Assembly (NCBI GenBank): GCA_964511495.1
Contig: CAZEFT010000005.1
Coordinates: 62,001-126,000 of the forward strand
Reading direction: 5' to 3'
DNA length: 64,000 nt
DNA from: Litorimonas sp964511495
GTDB lineage: Bacteria > Pseudomonadota > Alphaproteobacteria > Caulobacterales > Maricaulaceae
Part shown: positions 36,127 to 44,635 of the stretch, in pieces
How the letters are laid out: the number at the start of each line of letters is the position of its first letter
Numbering within the stretch: position 1 is the first letter of the stretch
Made by a program: the position numbers and the translations under genes
The notes under the pieces: model-generated
The model's database searches: none
Seen by the model: only the letters and a program-made list of their open reading frames with translations
What the model was told of the DNA's origin: nothing

Positions 36127-37101
36127 CTATCGATAAAGTTCCAATGCCTGCTCCATAATTTCGGCGTCGACATTGCCGCCTGACGCCAAAGCAACAATAC
36201 TCTGCTCTTTTTGAAACGGTTTATGCTTCATCATTGACGCAATAGCGACCACGCCGCCGGGCTCGACAGTCAGATCGAGCTCTTCCTTCACCAAAGCCAT
36301 CGCTTTAAGGCAATCATCATCAGAGACCGTAAAAACGCCGGATAAAGAGCGCGAATTAACAGCCCATGTAAGCTCGCCGGGTTGAGGTGTCAGAATAGCA
36401 TCGCAAAGAGACGGAGGTGTTTTTGAAAGCTTTACTCTCTTCTTTTGCACCAAAGATTGTTGATGGTCGTTATAATCTTGAGGCTCAGCCCCATAAATTT
36501 TCATATCTGGCCTGAGCTTCATCAGCGCCAAACTAATGCCTGCGCACATCCCCCCTCCGCCTAAACAGATTACAACAGCCTCTGCCTCAGGCGCTTGAGC
36601 CGCAATTTCAACGCCAATACTGCCCTGTCCCGAAATAATGTGCGGGTCATCATAAGACGGAACAATAATCCGGCCTGTATTGTTTGAGATCGCCGAGGCT
36701 ATCACTTCACGGCTCTCCATCAGACGGTCATAAAATTTAATCTCGGCTCCATAGGATAAAACTTTTTCAACTTTCACTTTCGGGGCATCCTCAGGCATCA
36801 CAATGATAGCCGGAATGCCCAACTCATGCGCTGAAATTGCAACTCCGATTGCATGATTACCGGAAGAAAAAGCAACAACACCAATTTGTCGTTCCGCTTC
36901 TGATAGCTGTGATAAACGGTTTCTTGCCCCTCGATATTTAAAAGCTCCCCCTTTTTGCAAAGGCTCTGCCTTCACAAGAAGACGGCACCCACTGGCGTCA
37001 TCTAATTTATCTGATCTGAGCAGAGGTGTTTTCACGGCGTGGCCGTTCAATCGCTCGGCAGCGGCCATAACGCTCTCAAAATCAGGTGCTGAATGTGTCA
37101 T
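36127..37101 (-). CDS. Threonine/serine dehydratase-like PLP enzyme
   Basis: 324 residues, fold-type II. The PLP lysine is in QKGGAFKYRGARNRL, the asparagine loop in FSSGNHAIGVAISA, and the phosphate-binding glycines in CLGGGGMCAGISLAL. There is no C-terminal ACT regulatory domain, so it resembles catabolic threonine dehydratase or serine racemase rather than biosynthetic IlvA. Threonine to 2-oxobutyrate is the likeliest reaction; serine or hydroxyaspartate are possible. An AGAGGGC ribosome-binding site precedes the ATG. Convergent with slt. Confidence 0.83.
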   Translation of the reverse strand: MTHSAPDFESVMAAAERLNGHAVKTPLLRSDKLDDASGCRLLVKAEPLQKGGAFKYRGARNRLSQLSEAERQIGVVAFSSGNHAIGVAISAHELGIPAIIVMPEDAPKVKVEKVLSYGAEIKFYDRLMESREVIASAISNNTGRIIVPSYDDPHIISGQGSIGVEIAAQAPEAEAVVICLGGGGMCAGISLALMKLRPDMKIYGAEPQDYNDHQQSLVQKKRVKLSKTPPSLCDAILTPQPGELTWAVNSRSLSGVFTVSDDDCLKAMALVKEELDLTVEPGGVVAIASMMKHKPFQKEQSIVALASGGNVDAEIMEQALELYR

Positions 37102-37192
37102 TTTGCCCTCTTCTTAGCTCGCTTCACCATTGACCCTAGCCGTCCCGCATGGAAATAAAAGTACAAATAATTTTCAATAACGGGGATGACCA

Positions 37193-38818
37193 ATGCAAGG
37201 TTTAATGATGAAGCATGAATTGATGATCAGTGATCTGATCGAACATGCCGCGACAGTTCATAAAAATAGAGAAATCTACACACTCAACACAGATATGAGT
37301 GAGCATCGCTATAGTTGGGCTGACTGCGCCGTTCGCGTCAGAAAGCTCGCCAATGCTCTTCTCGCAGCTGGCGTTAAGAAAGGCGATCGCATTGCTACGA
37401 TTGCTTGGAATAACTATCGCCACGTTGAGATTTATTATGCCGTGTCGTCTATCGGTGCCGTTGTTCACACAATCAATCCACGCTTGAAACCTCAACAAAT
37501 CGCTTGGATGGTCAACCACGCCGAAGATACAATGTTGATGTTTGATACGACTTTTGGCCCTATTATCGACGGCGTTTCTGCAGCCTGTCCAACGGTTAAA
37601 AGCTGGATTTGTCTGACCGATGAAGCCGGTATGCCAGATTATAAGACTGACGTTCAGGATTATGAAAGCTTTATTGCTAATGCTTCGGACTCAATTGAAT
37701 GGGAGCGTTTTGATGAGAACACGGCCTGTACGCTTTGTTACACATCCGGAACGACAGGCGACCCAAAAGGTGTTCTATATTCTCACCGTTCCACAATTTT
37801 ACATGCCATGGCCGGAAGCATGCATGATGTGATCGGTGGCGGAGCCTGCGACTCCGTTCTGGCCGTTGTTCCCATGTTCCATGTCAGTGCTTGGGGTTTG
37901 GTATATTCCGCCGCCATGGTTGGCGCGAAACTTGTTCTACCTGGACCAGGTTTGGACGGCGCGAATATGTGCAAAATGATCAATCAGGAAGCCGTGACTT
38001 TAATGGCCGGTGTTCCAACAGTTTGGCTCGGAATTTATAACCATGCCAAAGCCAATGGCATTGAACTCAAGACAGTGAAAAAGGCCTTGGTTGGCGGTTC
38101 TGCTCTGCCGGAGTCCCTCTTACGCGCTTATGAGTTGGAGCTTGGCATTCCCATGCAGCAAGGCTGGGGTATGACAGAAACGTCTCCTCTGGGCGTGACC
38201 TACGCTCCTTATCCCGGAACAGAAAACGACCCGTTCGAGAAGAAAATACCGACCAAATTACTGGCCGGTCGCCGTATATTCGGCGTCGATATGCGTATAG
38301 TTGATGATGAAGACAACATACTGCCTCAAGACGGCAAAGCTGAAGGACATTTGCATGTCCGAGGCCCGTGGATTTCTTCCGGTTACTTTAAGGGCGCGGG
38401 CCAAGACAGCTTCACGGATGACGGGTGGTTCCGAACAGGAGATGTGGCGGTGCTTCACCCCAAAGGCTATCTGGAAATCACTGACCGCTCCAAAGACGTT
38501 ATAAAATCTGGTGGAGAATGGGTCAGCTCAATCGAAGTTGAGAACGCGGCCTCAGATCACCCTGATGTCGCCATGGCGGCTTGTATCGGCATTGCCCACG
38601 AAAAATGGCAAGAACGTCCTTTCCTCATTGTTCAACCCGTCCCGGGTAAGACGCCAGATAAGGATGAGATTAAAGCCTGTATTACCAGAAAATGTGCCAA
38701 GTGGTGGCTCCCCGATGAAATCGTCTTCCAAGATGAATTACCTCTCGGAGCAACAGGGAAAGTTCTCAAACGTGAACTTAAAGTGATTTACAAAGACCAG
38801 TATGTGAAAGCAGGATAA
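37193..38818 (+). CDS. Fatty acid--CoA ligase (AMP-forming)
   Basis: 541 residues of the ANL superfamily. The P-loop-like motif is TLCYTSGTTGDPKGVLYSH; further motifs are GWGMTETSPLGV, the adenylate-binding DGWFRTGDVAVLHPKGYLEI, and the hinge and C-terminal lysine region GATGKVLKRELKV. It activates a carboxylic acid as acyl-AMP and then acyl-CoA. The overall pattern is of medium- to long-chain ligases; chain length cannot be read. ATG at 37193 has GGGGA upstream; ATG at 37205 is also possible. A 10-base-pair hairpin follows the stop. Confidence 0.88.
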   Translation: MQGLMMKHELMISDLIEHAATVHKNREIYTLNTDMSEHRYSWADCAVRVRKLANALLAAGVKKGDRIATIAWNNYRHVEIYYAVSSIGAVVHTINPRLKPQQIAWMVNHAEDTMLMFDTTFGPIIDGVSAACPTVKSWICLTDEAGMPDYKTDVQDYESFIANASDSIEWERFDENTACTLCYTSGTTGDPKGVLYSHRSTILHAMAGSMHDVIGGGACDSVLAVVPMFHVSAWGLVYSAAMVGAKLVLPGPGLDGANMCKMINQEAVTLMAGVPTVWLGIYNHAKANGIELKTVKKALVGGSALPESLLRAYELELGIPMQQGWGMTETSPLGVTYAPYPGTENDPFEKKIPTKLLAGRRIFGVDMRIVDDEDNILPQDGKAEGHLHVRGPWISSGYFKGAGQDSFTDDGWFRTGDVAVLHPKGYLEITDRSKDVIKSGGEWVSSIEVENAASDHPDVAMAACIGIAHEKWQERPFLIVQPVPGKTPDKDEIKACITRKCAKWWLPDEIVFQDELPLGATGKVLKRELKVIYKDQYVKAG

Positions 38819-38820
38819 AG

Positions 38821-39594
38821 ATAGCGAATAAGTTTTCATACACTCACATCAATCGTAAAGGCATTATTGCCTTTACGAGCTTCGCTTTTGGTTTGGTTTC
38901 TTGCCTGATCAGTTCGCAGGCCAATGCTAACGAAGTGTTGGAGAGCCACTACGAAGCCAAAACCCATATGTTGGGGTTGAAATGCGCCAATTCCAATACC
39001 GTCTCGACGCGATCTCGCTTGGCCGTACTCAATATTCAAAAAAAAGATAATTTGGATTACGCTTTAGTCAGCGGTCATGGACTACCATTAAAACGCCCCT
39101 GTATCGTGCATGATTTCAACGGCAATAAACGTACCGTCGAAAAAATCGGCTATTCCTCTAAGTTTAGAGCTGCAACTCAGGATGATTGGGCCATTATCAG
39201 TTTCAAGCCTTTACCGACCAAAGATTTGATACGCTATCCGCTTGTCCCAATCTCCAGCCAGTTGGAAGAACTGGGCAGAGCAAAGGTGTCGTTTGCAAAA
39301 GCCAGAGGACTGCCTTCGAACAATCAGACCTGCGACCTCATTTCAACAAATCTTTATGAGTCGGAGAATATTTTTGCCTTCCACAATTGCCGCTCCATTC
39401 CGGGACAATCAGGATCTCCTCTAACATACAAAGCGAATAATCAGGATTATCTCGTAGGACTTCATCTCGGAAAGGCTTGGTTTTTACAATCCCCAGAGAC
39501 AGGACGGCCCGACACTTTGGGATATCTCTCAGTTTTCAATCAAGACATGGTGAAAGAAATTCAAACAATTATCGCTGAACGTTCGCCGACATAG
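38821..39594 (+). CDS. Trypsin-like (S1 family) secreted serine protease, apparent AUA start
   Basis: The open frame carries a small chymotrypsin-fold protease. The candidate triad is His in YALVSGHGLPL, Asp in QDDWAIISFKPL and Ser in SIPGQSGSPLTYK. The nearest canonical start, TTG at 38893, falls in the middle of a signal peptide. The in-frame sequence upstream encodes NRKGIIAFTSFAFGLVSC and then SSQANAN, a basic plus hydrophobic export signal. The first codon that restores it is ATA at 38821, with AGGA 5 bases upstream. Either a rare start is used or an ancestral ATG mutated. LVSC could also be a lipobox. The substrate is unknown. Confidence 0.65.
   Translation: MANKFSYTHINRKGIIAFTSFAFGLVSCLISSQANANEVLESHYEAKTHMLGLKCANSNTVSTRSRLAVLNIQKKDNLDYALVSGHGLPLKRPCIVHDFNGNKRTVEKIGYSSKFRAATQDDWAIISFKPLPTKDLIRYPLVPISSQLEELGRAKVSFAKARGLPSNNQTCDLISTNLYESENIFAFHNCRSIPGQSGSPLTYKANNQDYLVGLHLGKAWFLQSPETGRPDTLGYLSVFNQDMVKEIQTIIAERSPT
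38854..38877. repeat. Perfect 10-bp stem hairpin at the start of the trypsin-like protease gene
   Basis: CGTAAAGGCA, loop TTAT, TGCCTTTACG. It lies 36 bases after the acyl-CoA ligase stop. If the protease starts at 38821 the hairpin is in codons 12-19, inside the signal-peptide code; otherwise it is intergenic. No T-run follows, so it is either a weak terminator of the ligase transcript or an mRNA structure controlling protease translation. Confidence 0.6.
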
Positions 39595-39601
39595 GCGCGT
39601 T

Positions 39602-40846
39602 CTAGGTTTTACCCTTACCCACACCGAATAATCTTCCTTTTTCGGTGAATAAGACAATCGACAAGCTTACTAAACCTAAAACCATATAGGACAGTAGAAG
39701 CGGCCTGACGGTGCCGTCAAAGAGTTGAGCAACAACGATCCCCAACAAGCTTGAAACTGTCGTGGTGCAAAATCCGTAAACGGCATTTGCAGTGCCCGCC
39801 ATTTTCTCCATAGGTTCCAAAGCCAAAGACGCGAAGTTAGCACCAATCATTCCGAAACAGCCGAAAGTCAGTGCAAAAAGGCTGTAAAACACCCAAAATC
39901 CCGCGTTGAAGAACGTTATCAATAAAAAGTTGATGAGAGACAGGCCGATAAAAACCAAAACGACCCCATGCGAGATGCGCCGCATACCGAATTTTTCCAC
40001 CACACGGCTATTTGAGTAATTCATAACGGCTAACATGCCGGCAATACCGGCAAACCAGAGCCAGAACCTGTCTCCACGACCAAAGACCTCATCAAAAACC
40101 TGTTCTGATGCTCCGATAAAAGCGAAGAGGCATCCAAAAATCACACCACTGGCCAGCATATAACCGAAACTCACTCTATGGGTCAGAACTGCCCCGAAAG
40201 AGCCGCCTATCGCTTTCATGTTTAAAGGACGTTGATCTTCCTTCCCCAAGGTCAGAGGAATACGCAGGCTAATCCACAAAAGCAAAAATGCAGAAACAAT
40301 GCCTAAAAAGCCAAAGGTCCATTGCCATTCAAACTGCGTCATTATCAAAGTGCCGATTGCAGGAGCTAAAATAGGCACAATCATAAAGACCGTGTAAACG
40401 AGGGATAAAATACTCGCCATGGCGCGTCCCGCTGAAAGATCGCGGATAATAGCCCCTGCTGCTACGCGAGATCCTGCGCAAGTTACACCCTGCAAAAACC
40501 TGTAGAGCAACAACATCTCAAAGCTGGGCGCCACCATACAAAGAAAAGAGAAAACGACATAACCAATCAGACTTATTTGCAACAATATCTTTCGACCAAA
40601 GCGATCTGAAATAGGGCCGAAGATAAGTTGCGGAAAACCAAACCCTAAGACAAAGGCGAAAATGACGAATTGCTGATTATTTTCTTGCTTGAGACCGTAA
40701 TTATCACCGATAATTTCAAGCGCAGGGAGCATAATATCAATGCCTAGGGCCTGCATTCCAAAAATAGCTGCCATCATGGCGACGAACTCCCATAAGGGAA
40801 TTGGCAAACTCATTTGGTCGCGTTTTATAGAGGCTTTATTAGACAC
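39602..40846 (-). CDS. MFS drug efflux transporter, Bcr/CflA family
   Basis: 414 residues with about 12 membrane helices. It shows LGFGFPQLIFGPISDRFGRK, the MFS motif A variant, and the proton-drug antiporter motif C region VYTVFMIVPILAPAIGTLI. The Bcr/CflA group exports antibiotics such as bicyclomycin and chloramphenicol, or endogenous compounds. The frame starts at GTG 40846; ATG at 40813 (MSLPIPLWEF) is equally plausible, neither with a clear ribosome-binding site. Confidence 0.85.
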   Translation of the reverse strand: MSNKASIKRDQMSLPIPLWEFVAMMAAIFGMQALGIDIMLPALEIIGDNYGLKQENNQQFVIFAFVLGFGFPQLIFGPISDRFGRKILLQISLIGYVVFSFLCMVAPSFEMLLLYRFLQGVTCAGSRVAAGAIIRDLSAGRAMASILSLVYTVFMIVPILAPAIGTLIMTQFEWQWTFGFLGIVSAFLLLWISLRIPLTLGKEDQRPLNMKAIGGSFGAVLTHRVSFGYMLASGVIFGCLFAFIGASEQVFDEVFGRGDRFWLWFAGIAGMLAVMNYSNSRVVEKFGMRRISHGVVLVFIGLSLINFLLITFFNAGFWVFYSLFALTFGCFGMIGANFASLALEPMEKMAGTANAVYGFCTTTVSSLLGIVVAQLFDGTVRPLLLSYMVLGLVSLSIVLFTEKGRLFGVGKGKT

Positions 40847-40933
40847 GCTTGCGCTATGGGCCTCACAATCATTTTTCGCAATAGTCTTATAAAAAATGCA
40901 GTCGTTTTGACGAAATTTGAATGCGTTTTAATC

Positions 40934-41929
40934 CTAAAGAGTCCCTAAACCCGCCGCTGCCGTTTTCAAAAGACTTAAGGCAAAAGCACCACCTGTCCCG
41001 TCACCTATATTGAGGCCTAAATCCACAACCGGGTTTTTCCCCAATCGGTCCAATAAGGCTTGATGGGCAGGTTCTGCACTCACTTGCGCGGCGACACAAT
41101 GATCCAATGTCGCAGGGTTGATGCGATGTAAAACCGCAGCCGCGGCACAAACCACGTAGCCATCCAAAACAACCGGAATTCGTTGATGTCGCGCAGCGAG
41201 AATTGCGCCGACAACACCCGCCATATCACGCCCTCCATAATCTCTAAGGATTTCCAAAGGGGAAGACGTACTTTTACTATGAAGCTTCGCCCCCTCTTGG
41301 ACGGCTTTAATGCGAAGTTCCGCCTGTTGACGGCTGCCCCCCGCCCAATAATCTGCCGACCCACCAAATAAAGCTCGAGCTATACCCGCCGCTGACGTTG
41401 CGGCGCCATAACCAGCATTCCCAATAACAATAACATCTGCGCCTTCAGCAACGACTTCCATGCCGAACGCGATGGCCGCCGCACACTCTCTTTCGCTCAA
41501 TGAAGGTGCTTTTGTGAAATCTTCTGATGGATATTCAAGGCCAAACTCATAAACCTTATAGGCGGCTCCTAGATCTGCAGCCATGCCACGAACTGCCGCG
41601 GAGCCTTCAGATAAACGTTTCACACGGGACTTAGATTCTTCGACAATCGAGCCTTCAAATATCTGTTGTGACACACCATGCGTTCCGGCGAAGACAGCGA
41701 TTAAGGGACGGGACAGGTTTGGTGTTTTGAGGTCTTGCCACGCAGCGATATTCGCCAAATCCTCATTCAGACGTCCTAAGGGTTTTAAGGCGCCGCCTTT
41801 TCGTAGAAATTCATCAGTCAAAATATCCAGATGCCCTTCTTTCAAAAGTGGCATTGTCTGAATTAAACCCAGAATATCATCAAAAGGTCGGCCTGTGTCT
41901 TTTGTATCCATTCCACTATTTTCCGACAT
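40934..41929 (-). CDS. CobT-like nicotinate-nucleotide phosphoribosyltransferase, divergent active site
   Basis: 331 residues from the ATG at 41929 (GAGG 6 bases upstream). The overall pattern matches CobT/CobU, which makes alpha-ribazole phosphate from nicotinate mononucleotide and a base for the cobamide lower ligand: FAGTHGVSQQIFEGS, LGAAYKVYEFGLEYP, LLDRLGKNPVVDLGL. Two normally invariant motifs differ. GEMGIGNTT is here GNAGYGAAT (Glu to Asn, about residue 171), and the C-terminal LGEGxGA is IGDGTGG (Glu to Asp, about residue 310). No other cobalamin genes are nearby. It may be a CobT variant or a relative with another role. Confidence 0.72.
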   Translation of the reverse strand: MSENSGMDTKDTGRPFDDILGLIQTMPLLKEGHLDILTDEFLRKGGALKPLGRLNEDLANIAAWQDLKTPNLSRPLIAVFAGTHGVSQQIFEGSIVEESKSRVKRLSEGSAAVRGMAADLGAAYKVYEFGLEYPSEDFTKAPSLSERECAAAIAFGMEVVAEGADVIVIGNAGYGAATSAAGIARALFGGSADYWAGGSRQQAELRIKAVQEGAKLHSKSTSSPLEILRDYGGRDMAGVVGAILAARHQRIPVVLDGYVVCAAAAVLHRINPATLDHCVAAQVSAEPAHQALLDRLGKNPVVDLGLNIGDGTGGAFALSLLKTAAAGLGTL

Positions 41930-41964
41930 CATTAACCTCAATAAAAAGAATCAGCGCACGTCAC

Positions 41965-41992
41965 AACGCTTCTCAAAAACGTTAAACGCTTC
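41965..41992. repeat. Two direct repeats AACGCTTC spaced 20 bases, between divergent genes
   Basis: AACGCTTC occurs at 41965-41972 and 41985-41992, exactly two helical turns apart, each followed by CAAAA within a few bases. They lie between the cobT-like gene (reverse) and the retropepsin-like gene (forward). Same-face spacing suggests a tandem protein-binding site; function is inferred only. Confidence 0.35.
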
Positions 41993-42019
41993 AAAACTCT
42001 TTTGCGATAAGGCTTTGAT

Positions 42020-42565
42020 ATGTTTACTTCAAAAAAGCCGTCTTACGCACCATTATTCTCATCCTCTTCTCTTGTCCTGCAAAGATTAGCGATTGGATTT
42101 GTTTTGAGTTTGATTGTCACAGCCTGCGCGCAAGAAACAAAACAAACCAACATGGAGGAAACGCAAGTCACTTCCGCCAAGGTCAAAAAATCCGCATCCG
42201 TCGTCACTTTGCAGAAAAACCCGTCTGATGGACAGTTTTGGACACAAGCCCGAGTGAACACGGGCACGGTCAGGTTTTTGGTTGATACGGGGGCTGGTAT
42301 GGTTGCCTTAACAGAGAAGGACGCCAAGAAAGCTGGGATAAAAACACGAAATTTGACCTATGACATGCCTATTCGAACGGCAGGTGGAGAGAATTTTGCT
42401 GCACGGGTGACGCTTGATCGTATCTCGGTCGGAGCCATCACAATAAAAAATGTTGACGCTATGGTCGTTCCCGAAGGGTTAGATATTTCACTTTTGGGAA
42501 TGACTTATCTTGGAGAGCTGCAATCCGTCCAAGCGAATCGCAATACGATGACTTTGAGGTTTTAG
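42020..42565 (+). CDS. Retropepsin-like aspartic protease, predicted lipoprotein
   Basis: 181 residues. The signal sequence ends with SLIVTACAQ, a lipobox. The single catalytic motif is FLVDTGAGMVALTEKDAKK (D-T-G), followed by the flap and the hydrophobic-hydrophobic-G motif in ISLLGMTYLGELQS. This is the TIGR02281-type clan AA family common in alphaproteobacteria; such proteins act as homodimers. AAGG precedes the ATG. The biological substrate is unknown. Confidence 0.85.
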   Translation: MFTSKKPSYAPLFSSSSLVLQRLAIGFVLSLIVTACAQETKQTNMEETQVTSAKVKKSASVVTLQKNPSDGQFWTQARVNTGTVRFLVDTGAGMVALTEKDAKKAGIKTRNLTYDMPIRTAGGENFAARVTLDRISVGAITIKNVDAMVVPEGLDISLLGMTYLGELQSVQANRNTMTLRF

Positions 42566-42568
42566 TTT

Positions 42569-43408
42569 CTAAAACAGAATTTCGCGCACCATATTTAACG
42601 CGACCAACAACAGGCAGATTCCGAATATCTGTTTTAAACGATTCCCATCCATAGAATGAGCCGCCTTCACACCCAAGGGTACCATCAAGGCCGCAATCGT
42701 AGCGATTACAGCAAAGCCAACGGCATTCACATACCCCAAAGACAAAACGGGACGACCCGAAACGCCCGAGCCAGACACTATAAAGCCAATTGTTGCCGGA
42801 ATAGCTATAGCTAAGCCAAAGCCGGACGCTGTACCGATGGCGCGGTGTATGGGCACATTACAAAGGCTAAGGAGCGGTACACTGAGTGAACCACCACCTA
42901 TTCCCATTAGAGCAGACAGCCCGCCCACAGCTCCGCCAACAAAAGGGGGAGCAAATCCCCCCGGCACTGATTGTCGTACAATAAAATTCGGACGTCCAAA
43001 AATGAACTGCAAAGCGACTAACATGGCAATGACGGCAAAGAGCAATGTTAACACCTGCGCTGACAAACGCGGAGCGATAAACCAAGCCGCAAAAAACGAC
43101 CCTATCCCAATCCACAAAGCATAACTTCGCCAAAATTGTCTGGGCCAAAGAATACTCATGTCAACGGCCCCCTTACTGTGATGTTTTTTTACGGACCGAT
43201 AACTATTCACGATAATGACCGCCGCACTCGTGGCCACCGCGCAATGCATCACCACCAAATCGGTAACGCCTAGGGCTTTAAAAGTGTAATGAAGAGCTGG
43301 CACCATAATGGCTCCACCCCCAATGCCGAACAAACCAGCAAAAAACCCTGCAATGATGGCCACGCAAAAAAGAGCCGCAAACAAAGCCAAAATTGTGGCA
43401 GGTTCCAT
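42569..43408 (-). CDS. TSUP (TauE/SafE) family permease
   Basis: 279 residues, about eight membrane helices in two repeats. Each repeat starts with the family glycine motif: GLFGIGGGAIMVPALHY and ALMGIGGGSLSVPLLSL. TSUP proteins move sulfite, sulfoacetate or other sulfur-containing anions; the substrate is not defined here. The start overlaps the dusA stop (TGATG), so it is likely co-translated. Confidence 0.87.
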   Translation of the reverse strand: MEPATILALFAALFCVAIIAGFFAGLFGIGGGAIMVPALHYTFKALGVTDLVVMHCAVATSAAVIIVNSYRSVKKHHSKGAVDMSILWPRQFWRSYALWIGIGSFFAAWFIAPRLSAQVLTLLFAVIAMLVALQFIFGRPNFIVRQSVPGGFAPPFVGGAVGGLSALMGIGGGSLSVPLLSLCNVPIHRAIGTASGFGLAIAIPATIGFIVSGSGVSGRPVLSLGYVNAVGFAVIATIAALMVPLGVKAAHSMDGNRLKQIFGICLLLVALNMVREILF

Positions 43409-44406
43409 CAGGCAGCGCTTCTATCCAAAGAAAATTGCCGCGCCTCCATGGCCTTGGAAACAACCTCGGACGGTTTTGCGCCACTGGCGGCTCCTTCACT
43501 GAGTGAACGTCGCCAAATTCGCGCTCCCGCCTGACCGCTAAACAAGCCCATAATGTGACGCAGCAAGGCTTTTGCTGTGCGGTCATCCTCTTCAACGCGT
43601 TTCAGATAGACTATAAGCTGAGCCACAACATCTTCACGCATCAACGAGCTTTTGGCCTCTTTGAACACCAAATGATCCACTTCAGTCAAAATCCATGGCG
43701 TATGATAGGCTGCACGCCCAAGCATGAAACCATCAAGATTTTCAGTCTCTTGCAAAGACTGATTAATGTCTGACAAGCCGCCATTTAACTCAATTGTCAA
43801 AGAAGGAAAGTCAGACTTCATTTTCCGGACAAGATCATAATCGAGTGGAGGTACATCACGATTTTCTTTAGGGCTCAAACCTTTTAACCACGCCTTTCTG
43901 GCATGAATAATGAACCGCTTACAGCCCGCCTCAGACACAATTCTTAAAAACTCCGGCAAAGTCTCTTCTACATTTTGATTATCAATGCCTAACCGGCACT
44001 TTACTGACACTGGAACGCATACGGCCCGTTGCATGGTAGAAAAGCAGTCAGCGACCAAATCCGGCTCCGCCATCAGACACGCCCCGAACCGCCCAGATTG
44101 CACTCGGTCTGATGGACAACCAATATTTATATTGATTCCATCATAACCAAACCCCTCACCGATCTTTGAAGCCTCAGCGAGTTTCGTCGGGTCACTACCC
44201 CCAATTTGCAGCACAAGAGGATGTTCGATTGGATAGAAAGCTAAAAGCCTTTCCCGTGGACCATAGATAACGGCATCCGCAACAACCATTTCCGTGAAAA
44301 GCTCAATATGACGTGAGAGCTGCCGATGAAACCAACGGCAATGCCGATCCGTCCAGTCCATCATAGGGGCAACGGAGATCGTATAATTTCTAGCGCGACC
44401 TGACAT
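43408..44406 (-). CDS. dusA: tRNA-dihydrouridine synthase A
   Basis: 332 residues. It starts SVAPMMDWTDRHCRWFHR, the DusA signature, with ELFTEMVVADAVIYG. The active-site cysteine is in NINIGCPSDRVQSGRFGACL, followed by CRLGIDNQN and the FMN-binding ELNGGLSDI. It reduces uridine 20/20a in the tRNA D-loop using FMN and NADPH. It shares a junction with the downstream TSUP gene, which is unrelated in function. Confidence 0.94.
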   Translation of the reverse strand: MSGRARNYTISVAPMMDWTDRHCRWFHRQLSRHIELFTEMVVADAVIYGPRERLLAFYPIEHPLVLQIGGSDPTKLAEASKIGEGFGYDGININIGCPSDRVQSGRFGACLMAEPDLVADCFSTMQRAVCVPVSVKCRLGIDNQNVEETLPEFLRIVSEAGCKRFIIHARKAWLKGLSPKENRDVPPLDYDLVRKMKSDFPSLTIELNGGLSDINQSLQETENLDGFMLGRAAYHTPWILTEVDHLVFKEAKSSLMREDVVAQLIVYLKRVEEDDRTAKALLRHIMGLFSGQAGARIWRRSLSEGAASGAKPSEVVSKAMEARQFSLDRSAA

Positions 44407-44426
44407 GAGCGCAACATAGGTCGATG

Positions 44427-44481
44427 CGGTTAAAACTCAAGTCATCATAAGACGGTTAAAATAATCAGAACCAGTTAACTG
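44427..44481. promoter_or_regulatory. Repeated CGGTTAAAA and CAGTTAACTG palindrome upstream of dusA
   Basis: CGGTTAAAA occurs at 44427-44435 and 44453-44461, 26 bases apart, and a perfect 10-base palindrome CAGTTAACTG is at 44472-44481. All are within 80 bases upstream of the dusA start. A regulatory role is inferred from position. The rest of the 229-base gap 44407-44635 shows nothing recognisable. Confidence 0.25.
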
Positions 44482-44635
44482 AAATCATTCTACTTACAAA
44501 AAATCTCGACATCTAGCGAGGCTCAGGAACATTACCCCACTAATATTCAAATGTGCCCGGCCTCGAAGGTCTTCGTAATACGCCCAAATGTTTCTTGAAA
44601 GGAGTTTGGTTTGCCGGCTATGACTAATATGACCG

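Noticed and set aside
41930..42019. Possible cobalamin riboswitch upstream of the cobT-like gene
   Set aside because: The gap to the divergent gene is only about 90 bases, too short, and no B12-box was seen.
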